Shown here piece by piece: positions 1-4,575 of a stretch of 6,442 nucleotides of DNA. Under the pieces are notes generated by a model, which was not told the DNA's origin, did not search any database, and saw nothing but the letters and a program-made list of their open reading frames with translations. Origin of the DNA: a bacterium (lineage in GTDB: Bacteria; Electryoneota; RPQS01); the NCBI GenBank assembly GCA_028711875.1, contig JAQTRJ010000127.1, positions 1 to 6,442 on the forward strand, written 5' to 3'. How positions within the stretch are numbered: the first letter of the stretch is position 1; the number at the start of each line of letters is the position of its first letter. A program made the position numbers and the translations under genes.

Positions 1-51
1 ATTTCCCGCGAAGACGGATTCTTCGAAGAGATTCTTTGGCCGCTCCAATAG
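1..51 (+). CDS. Possible C-terminal end of an unidentified rightward gene (partial)
   Basis: Frame 1 is open from the first base and stops at TAG (49-51), giving 16 residues, ISREDGFFEEILWPLQ. It is acidic and hydrophobic and looks like an ordinary protein tail. The stop lies three bases before a perfect palindrome that would terminate it, and the next gene to the right points towards it, so the arrangement is a normal convergent junction. The fragment is too short to assign a family. The second frame is also open here, so chance cannot be excluded. The call rests on position and residue make-up only. Confidence 0.4.
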   Translation: MSREDGFFEEILWPLQ

Positions 52-79
52 AAAAGCCATTCGCGCGCGAATGGCTTCC
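52..79. terminator. Palindromic terminator at a convergent gene junction
   Basis: Positions 54-77 form a perfect 24-bp palindrome (arms aagccattcg / cgaatggctt around a CGCG loop). Read leftward, the stem ends in four T (positions 55-52), so it fits a rho-independent terminator for the phosphatase gene that stops at 104. Read rightward, the T tract is only two bases, so termination of the gene ending at 51 would be weaker. The short tract on both sides lowers certainty. Confidence 0.65.
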
Positions 80-103
80 TGCCGCTTATCGCCGGTCGAA
101 AGA

Positions 104-976
104 TCAATCGGGAGAATCGTCTGCGGCCATCGGTTTTCCGGAGCGCGCGGCGCGAATGACGTTCAGCAACTCCCCATGCAGAGCGGGATTGGCGCCGAGA
201 ATATCGCCGCGCTGAAGAAACGAACGAGCGCCCTCGAAATTCGTGCAGAGGCCGCCGCTTTCCTCGACGATGAGCGCGCCCGCGGCGATGTCCCAGGGCG
301 AGAGCCGGTGCTCCCAGAAACCATCGAAGATTCCCTGCGCCGTCCAGCACAGATCGAGCGCCGCCGAACCGGCGCGGCGAATCGCACGGCATTTCAGGAA
401 AACCCCGTTGAATTCCCGCAGATACGATGCGAGTTCGTCGTGGAATCGTCGCGGGAATCCGGTGGCCATCACGGCGTCGCCTAAGCGATCCTTCGGCGAT
501 CCGGCGAGCCGCGAAGCGTTCAGAAAACTGCCGCATCCGCGCGCCGCGTAGAATACGTCTCCACTCACCGGATTGTAGACCACGCCGCAGCGGATGTCGT
601 CGCCCGACTCAGCGGGAAATTTTGCCAGCGCCACGCTGACCGCGAACACGGGAAAGTGCTGGACGAAATTGGTGGTGCCGTCCAGCGGGTCCACGTACCA
701 GACGAGCTCTTTGCCCTCCAGCCGCGTGCCTTCTTCCGAGACGATCGCGGCGTGCGGAGTTTCGCGCCGCAGAAATTCGGCGACCGCGTGTTCGGCGGCG
801 AGATCGGCGGCGGTCACCAGATCGCCCTTGCCCTTTTCGCGAATTTGCGCGTTCGACAAACGCCGCCAGAATGTGAGCAGCACGTCGCCGCCGCGGCGGG
901 CGGCCTCCACGGCCAGCGCCGTCTCTTCCGAAAGCGAACGGGCGTGGGCAAGACAAGAAGCGGGAATTCCGGACAT
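104..976 (-). CDS. Inositol monophosphatase family protein
   Basis: This 290-residue protein is close to family length and belongs to the Mg2+-dependent, Li+-sensitive inositol monophosphatase (SuhB/CysQ/FBPase-like) superfamily of soluble phosphatases. The sequence shows the hallmark motifs: GDLVTAAD (51-58), SEEG with metal-ligand Glu at 81/82, the metal-binding DPLDGTTNF at 96-104 (Asp96, Asp99, Thr101), and the C-terminal WDIAAGALIVEESGG (228-242) with Asp229. All expected catalytic residues are present, so it should be active. The substrate (myo-inositol phosphate, a nucleotide phosphate such as PAP, or a sugar phosphate) cannot be told from sequence. The ATG at 976 is the only nearby Met, but it has no clear Shine-Dalgarno and about 20 residues precede the first family helix, so a downstream non-ATG start is possible. 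An upstream terminator (1063-1096) makes it its own transcription unit; its promoter should lie in 977-1062, where I see no strong -35/-10 pair. Confidence 0.93.
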   Translation of the reverse strand: MSGIPASCLAHARSLSEETALAVEAARRGGDVLLTFWRRLSNAQIREKGKGDLVTAADLAAEHAVAEFLRRETPHAAIVSEEGTRLEGKELVWYVDPLDGTTNFVQHFPVFAVSVALAKFPAESGDDIRCGVVYNPVSGDVFYAARGCGSFLNASRLAGSPKDRLGDAVMATGFPRRFHDELASYLREFNGVFLKCRAIRRAGSAALDLCWTAQGIFDGFWEHRLSPWDIAAGALIVEESGGLCTNFEGARSFLQRGDILGANPALHGELLNVIRAARSGKPMAADDSPD

Positions 977-1028
977 CGCTGTTTCAGGCTGATTCTTTTA
1001 CGGGGGAAACGTGTCGCCGACTGGCGCG

Positions 1029-1048
1029 CCGAAGACGCCGTCTTTCGG
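1029..1048 (-). other. Imperfect hairpin in the phosphatase leader
   Basis: An inverted repeat (ccgaagac, then gtctttcgg after a three-base loop, with one bulged base) lies between the upstream terminator and the phosphatase start. It would fold in the leader RNA if transcription begins upstream of it. No known riboswitch or leader peptide is recognisable. It may be only a chance stem in GC-rich sequence. Confidence 0.25.
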
Positions 1049-1062
1049 GGATGGCGCAGGCG

Positions 1063-1096
1063 AAAAAAAACGAATCGAGACTTCCGCCTCGATTCG
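1063..1096 (-). terminator. Rho-independent terminator after the kinase-like gene
   Basis: A 9-bp perfect stem (1071-1079 with 1088-1096, cgaatcgag / ctcgattcg) and an 8-base loop are followed, in the leftward direction, by eight T (positions 1070-1063). It sits about 40 bases beyond the stop codon of the gene ending at 1137. This is a strong intrinsic terminator. It separates that gene from the phosphatase, even though both point the same way. Confidence 0.9.
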
Positions 1097-1136
1097 GATC
1101 GGCCTCGCGAGAAGATACGCAAGTTATTTCGGCATG

Positions 1137-1895
1137 TCAAGCCGCGGCGGGCGTTCGTGGAAAAGTCAGCCGAAGCTGTTGAACGCCTTCCGACTCCTGC
1201 CACTCGATTTCCCAGCCGTCGGCCCGCAGCCGTTCCAGACTGGCCGCAAGCGTGGGGGACGACAAAGAAGCCGCCGCGGCACTCGGAGCGAACCGAGCCG
1301 TCAAGATCAGCGCGGTGCGGGCGGTTTCGCTTTCAGTGGCGAATCCCATTTCCAACGGCTGCGCATCCGCTTCATGGGCGGCGACGATCCCGGTCACGAA
1401 TTCGTCAATCGCGGCGGCGACGTGTCCGTAGACGCAGCGCACGGCGGGAAGATGGGGAGCCAGCAAAAGCTGCTTCTTGACTTTATGTTTGAAAGTCAGG
1501 TTGGCGTCGAGGAAGCGCAGCTCGTTCTGAAGCAGGTCGTTGAGACAATAAAACTCCCGTGTTGCGGCGCTGCTACGGGTCAGTCGCTGAACTAAAACCT
1601 GCAGCAGATCCGCCAGATGGCGGGCGTTGCGAGCCAGAATATCCACGCTGGCGCGGTTGCGATCGGAGATACTCAACAGCTCGTCGCGGCGCGCTTCGTC
1701 AAGCTCGCGAATGTTCTTCACCAATTCAGTCAACGCGGCGATGCGGTTCTCGAGCAGCTGCGTCGCTCCGAGCACGCCCGACATCGGCGTCGCGAGATTG
1801 TGGACGATGCCCGGAACCAGCGATCCCAGGAACGCCATGTCGAAAAGCTGGATGTCCTGCGGTGTCGCGGTCTCTTGTGATTTCATCGTAATCAC
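1137..1895 (-). CDS. Histidine-kinase-like protein (DHp domain with degenerate ATPase domain)
   Basis: A 252-residue protein with no signal peptide, membrane segment or sensor domain. Residues 20-105 look like a histidine-kinase dimerisation/phosphoacceptor hairpin: the H-box GIVHNLATPMSGVLG (29-43) carries the candidate phosphoacceptor His32 and the HNxxTP pattern, followed by a second helix. Residues 115-152 match the lead-in to a HATPase_c domain (CLNDLLQNELRFLD, then LAPHLPAVRC). Where the ATP-binding N-box should be, the sequence reads HVAAAIDEFVTGIVAAHE (158-175) without the usual Asn, and no DxGxG or GxGxG glycine box follows; the end (LERLRADGWEIEW, then LRLTF) still resembles the last strands of the fold. 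I infer a pseudokinase, phosphotransferase or dimerising scaffold, loosely like ChpT in architecture, rather than an autonomous kinase. The GTG start at 1895 is chosen because a full SD precedes it; an ATG three codons in has worse spacing. No response regulator is adjacent. Confidence 0.75.
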   Translation of the reverse strand: MITMKSQETATPQDIQLFDMAFLGSLVPGIVHNLATPMSGVLGATQLLENRIAALTELVKNIRELDEARRDELLSISDRNRASVDILARNARHLADLLQVLVQRLTRSSAATREFYCLNDLLQNELRFLDANLTFKHKVKKQLLLAPHLPAVRCVYGHVAAAIDEFVTGIVAAHEADAQPLEMGFATESETARTALILTARFAPSAAAASLSSPTLAASLERLRADGWEIEWQESEGVQQLRLTFPRTPAAA

Positions 1896-1902
1896 GGTGT
1901 CG

Positions 1903-1910
1903 TCACCTCC
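1903..1910 (-). promoter_or_regulatory. Ribosome binding site fixing a GTG start
   Basis: On the leftward strand the sequence reads GGAGGTGA, an eight-base match to the 16S anti-SD, seven bases before GTG at 1895. The in-frame ATG at 1886 would be 16 bases away. The site therefore supports the GTG start and predicts strong translation. Confidence 0.85.
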
Positions 1911-2464
1911 CTGCGGATGATTCTCATCTTGGCGCTGTGCTATTCATGACCGATCGTGGGCCGCGCGGCGGGGGATTTCCACCATCCGATTTGCCGTCTG
2001 GTGGAAAACACGCAGAAACCGCGGGATCATTTCGGCAACCGGTTCTTCACGATGGAGCATAGAGCAAATCCGAGACCGGATCGTGCCGTCATCCCCCAAC
2101 ATGCGAGACGTTGCGGACGGGAAACGGCCCGCGATGACTCGGCCTATCGCAGATGCTACGTGAGCGCGCAGGGAACGAAAAGCGGCGAGTGTCTTCGCGT
2201 GTGACAGGGCATCTCGAATGGATCATGACGAGTCACGGACGCGGTTTAGTATCGAGGTTTCCACGCTCTACAGGTCCCGGAACCGATCGGGAGACGAACG
2301 AAAATCAACTCGGATCTCCGGGCGGAATCTCCACCGGAAAAAAAGACTCGCGGGGTGACATCGTGAAGCAAAACGCGGCACGACGCAGAATCCGATCAAC
2401 ACGCGACGCCCTCCTCCAGAGCACGGTTCTGCCGTTTGTGCGCGACACGCTGACCGATTCTTCC

Positions 2465-2470
2465 GGAGGA
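2465..2470 (+). promoter_or_regulatory. Ribosome binding site deciding the ATG at 2476
   Basis: GGAGGA at 2465-2470 overlaps an in-frame ATG at 2470, which therefore cannot be the start it serves. The second in-frame ATG at 2476 lies six bases after the GGAGG core, ideal spacing. The methyltransferase-like protein should begin there. Confidence 0.85.
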
Positions 2471-2475
2471 TGCTC

Positions 2476-3117
2476 ATGACGTGGGCCGGGCACAGAGAAC
2501 GGTGGGGCCACTGGTTGTGCCGTCATCGCGGCTGGGGTCTGATTCCGTTGCTTGTGATCGGGTTGCTCCTCGAACGCCACATCCTGCCGGCGTCGCGCGG
2601 AAGCTACATGCTGATCGCCGGAGCGGCGGGGATTCTGTTTGGCGCGCTGCTGCGCGTGGTCTGCTCGACCTTCATCAGCCACCACGAGAGCCATGACTCT
2701 GCGCTCGCCACCCGGTTGATCACCGACGGGCCTTACGCCATTTCGCGCAATCCCGCCTATCTGGGCGAAGGCGCGATCGCGCTGGGCATCGCCATGATGT
2801 CACGGATGCCGTGGTTCGTCCTCGTGACCCTCGGAGGATTGTTTGTCCTCATGGCGTTCATCATTGAATGGGAAGAGAAAGCGCTCCGCGACCGATTCGG
2901 CCAGGAGTACGACAATTATTCGCGACTCGTGCCGCGCTGGTTCTCCTTCAGTCAAATGCTGCACCCCGACAGCTATCTGAAGACGAGGGGGCGGGTGAAA
3001 TTGCTGACGGCGGTGCGCGCCGAAGCGGGGACGATGCTCATCGGACTCTCGGCGATTCTCGCGTTTCTGGCCAAGGCCGATCTCGAAATTCTTCAACTCA
3101 GCCGTATGATTCCTTAA
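2476..3117 (+). CDS. Isoprenylcysteine carboxyl methyltransferase (ICMT)-like membrane protein
   Basis: A 213-residue integral membrane protein of the ICMT/phospholipid N-methyltransferase superfamily, which use S-adenosylmethionine at the membrane. Hydrophobic segments lie near residues 21-35, 44-63, 98-131 (probably a tight helical hairpin) and 185-200. The family core is clear: GPYAISRNPAYLGEG (85-99), then EWEEKALRDRFGQEY (131-145) and YSRLVPRW (148-155), corresponding to the GPYxxxR(H/N)PxY and EExxLxxxFGxxYxxY..VPR motifs that form the SAM site. After the core comes a tail of about 58 residues with the last hydrophobic segment. Bacteria lack eukaryotic-type prenylated CaaX proteins, so the true acceptor (lipid, quinone-related or small molecule) is unknown. 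It is the first gene of a two-gene operon with the MmgE/PrpD gene. The start follows the SD at 2465-2470. An alternative ATG at 2470 would add two residues. Confidence 0.88.
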   Translation: MTWAGHRERWGHWLCRHRGWGLIPLLVIGLLLERHILPASRGSYMLIAGAAGILFGALLRVVCSTFISHHESHDSALATRLITDGPYAISRNPAYLGEGAIALGIAMMSRMPWFVLVTLGGLFVLMAFIIEWEEKALRDRFGQEYDNYSRLVPRWFSFSQMLHPDSYLKTRGRVKLLTAVRAEAGTMLIGLSAILAFLAKADLEILQLSRMIP

Positions 3118-3122
3118 GGAGG
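3116..3122 (+). promoter_or_regulatory. Ribosome binding site overlapping the upstream stop codon
   Basis: AAGGAGG at 3116-3122 shares two bases with the TAA stop (3115-3117) of the methyltransferase-like gene and precedes a TTG at 3127 by four bases. A ribosome finishing the first gene uncovers or reuses this site, so translation of the two genes is probably coupled. It also supports TTG as the start, since no ATG or GTG start lies at suitable spacing. Confidence 0.85.
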
Positions 3123-3126
3123 ACTT

Positions 3127-4503
3127 TTGACTACCGTTGCCGAACACCTCGCGGACTTCACGGCCCGCGTTCGATACACTGACCTTTCCCCCGAAGCGAT
3201 CCATCAGGTGAAGCGCTTTCTGTGGGATTCGCTGGGCTGCGCCTTCGGCGGACTCGACACGCGCGACGCGGCGATTTTGCGCGCATTCACCGCCGAACTG
3301 GGCGGACCGGCCGACTCCACCGTAATCGGCTGGGGCGACCGCGCTCCCGCCGTCCACACCAGTCTGATGAACGCGCTGCTCATGCGCGCCCTCGATTACA
3401 ACGACATCTATTGGAATCAAGACCCGTCTCATCCTTCCGACCTCATCCCGGCCGCGCTCAGCGCCGGCGAAGCGCGCGGACGGAGCGGCAAGGAGTTGAT
3501 TCTCGGCATCGCCCTCGCCTATGAATTCGAAATGAGATTATGTCAGGCGGCGATTCCCGGAATTCGCGAGCGGAAGTGGCATCACGCGTCGCTGACCGCC
3601 TTCGCTTCGCCGCTGGTGGCCGGGAAAATGTTGAACCTGAATGCCGAGCAGCTCACCCATGCGACGGGAATTTCCGCCTCGCACTCGATGACGTTGGGCT
3701 GCGTGACGGCCGGCAAGCTGACCATGATGAAAAATACCGTGGATCCGCTGGCCACGCAGAGCGGCGTGGTCGCCGCGCTGCTCGCGGAGAAGGGCTATCA
3801 GGGTCCCGCCCATGTGATTGACGGCAAGGAAGGCTTGACGCAATGTCTTGGGCCGGAGTGGGATCTCGCGCGTTTGACGGACGGACTCGGCAGTGACTGG
3901 CAGATTCTGCACTGCGGAATGAAGGCGTTCCCCACCGAGGCGCTGACCCACGCGCCGATCTCCGGCGTGTTGGGACTGGTAACGGAAAACGATTTGTCGC
4001 CGGCGCAGATCGCGCGGGTGGACATTGATACGCTGAGCAAGGCCGCCGACATTCTCTCCGATCCTTCCAAGTACCATCCGACCACGCGCGAGACGGCCGA
4101 CCACTCGCTGCCCTATTGTCTGGCGGCGGCGATCGTGCTGCGGCGCGTAACACCGGACATTTTCGGCGACGAGTATCTCTTCGACGCGACGATTCGCGAG
4201 ACGCTGCCGAAGATCAAGGTGCGCGCCGAACCGACGTTCGAAAAGCAGTTCCCGAAGGTGCAGCCGTGCAACGTGACGATCACGCTCACCGACGGGCGGA
4301 AATTGTCGCGGCATTTGGATTGGCCGAAGGGCGATCCGCGTTCACCGATGAGCGAAGACGAGATTGACGGCAAGGTATCCAGCCTGATGCGCGGCAAGCT
4401 CTCTGATTCGGCCCGCGCCACTCTGCGCGATCTGGTCTTCCATCTCGAAGACGTCGCCGCCGTCGGCGAGCTCATGGCGGCGACGCGCTGCGATCTGGCG
4501 TAG
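3127..4503 (+). CDS. MmgE/PrpD family protein, PrpD-like (2-methylcitrate dehydratase type)
   Basis: A 458-residue soluble protein of normal length for the MmgE/PrpD fold, whose members include 2-methylcitrate dehydratase (PrpD), cis-aconitate decarboxylase and iminodisuccinate epimerase. Visible landmarks are the N-terminal helical domain (RFLWDSLGCAFGG, 30-42), the active-site segment LDYNDIYW..HPSD (89-105, with Asp93 and His102), KWHHAS (150-155), the conserved Lys202 in MMKNTVDPLAT (200-210), and MKAFPTEALTHAPI (265-278, Lys266), which resembles the K-x-x-FPAE segment of PrpD. By family knowledge these Asp, His and Lys positions line the catalytic pocket, so activity is likely. The NDxxW-type and HPSD features favour PrpD-like over MmgE-like, but no prpB or prpC neighbours are present, so the methylcitrate-cycle role is unproven; a related hydroxy-acid dehydratase or decarboxylase is possible. 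It starts with TTG, is tightly coupled to the upstream membrane methyltransferase, and ends before a strong terminator. Confidence 0.92.
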   Translation: MTTVAEHLADFTARVRYTDLSPEAIHQVKRFLWDSLGCAFGGLDTRDAAILRAFTAELGGPADSTVIGWGDRAPAVHTSLMNALLMRALDYNDIYWNQDPSHPSDLIPAALSAGEARGRSGKELILGIALAYEFEMRLCQAAIPGIRERKWHHASLTAFASPLVAGKMLNLNAEQLTHATGISASHSMTLGCVTAGKLTMMKNTVDPLATQSGVVAALLAEKGYQGPAHVIDGKEGLTQCLGPEWDLARLTDGLGSDWQILHCGMKAFPTEALTHAPISGVLGLVTENDLSPAQIARVDIDTLSKAADILSDPSKYHPTTRETADHSLPYCLAAAIVLRRVTPDIFGDEYLFDATIRETLPKIKVRAEPTFEKQFPKVQPCNVTITLTDGRKLSRHLDWPKGDPRSPMSEDEIDGKVSSLMRGKLSDSARATLRDLVFHLEDVAAVGELMAATRCDLA

Positions 4504-4523
4504 CCGCGCGCCATCCTCCACGT

Positions 4524-4560
4524 AAAAAAAATCCGTCCGGCGCGCGCCGGACGGATTTTT
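4524..4560. terminator. Bidirectional terminator, perfect 34-bp palindrome
   Basis: Positions 4527-4560 are a perfect palindrome: a GC-rich stem (atccgtccgg... and its mirror) around a GCGC centre, with A-tract and T-tract flanks. Rightward the stem runs into five T (4556-4560), terminating the dehydratase operon that stops at 4503. Leftward it runs into eight T (4531-4524), terminating the ATPase gene that stops at 4576. One element thus serves two converging transcription units. Confidence 0.93.
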
Positions 4561-4575
4561 CTCAGGTCCAATACC

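Larger units (their letters stand above)
1896..2475. other. Divergent intergenic region of about 580 bases, no convincing gene
   Basis: This stretch separates two divergently transcribed units and should hold promoters for both. Open frames exist (for example 1956-2204 and 2153-2479 rightward), but they are Arg-rich, low in hydrophobic residues, lack ribosome binding sites and resemble no family. The best rightward promoter guess is ATGACG (2225-2230) and TAGTAT (2247-2252) with a 16-base spacer, four of six matches in each, which is weak; it would give a leader of about 215 bases. Small inverted repeats (for example tcccg 2275-2279 with cggga 2288-2292) and an A7 run (2338-2344) are present, but none forms a recognised element. 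A small RNA or long 5' leader is possible but unsupported. Confidence 0.5.

Noticed and set aside
656..1480. A 274-codon rightward open frame across the phosphatase start and the kinase-like gene end
   Set aside because: It is antisense to two better-supported genes and runs through a strong terminator hairpin. The product is extremely Arg-rich and resembles nothing.
104..1895. The phosphatase and kinase-like gene as one leftward operon
   Set aside because: They share orientation, but a stem-loop with a T8 tract lies between them, so separate transcription units are more likely.
1956..2204. An 82-codon rightward open frame in the divergent gap
   Set aside because: It starts at GTG without an SD and its product, rich in Arg and His, resembles no family.
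2225..2252. Sigma-70-like promoter for the methyltransferase operon
   Set aside because: Only four of six matches in each box, and such matches are common by chance in 580 bases. It is noted in the gap description but not called as a feature.
2153..2479. A 108-codon rightward open frame in the divergent gap
   Set aside because: It has no ribosome binding site, a disordered Arg/Ser/Gly-rich product, and overlap with the SD and start of the methyltransferase-like gene.
3538..4314. A 258-codon leftward open frame
   Set aside because: It is the antisense shadow of the MmgE/PrpD gene, with Arg/Gln/His-rich composition and no motif.
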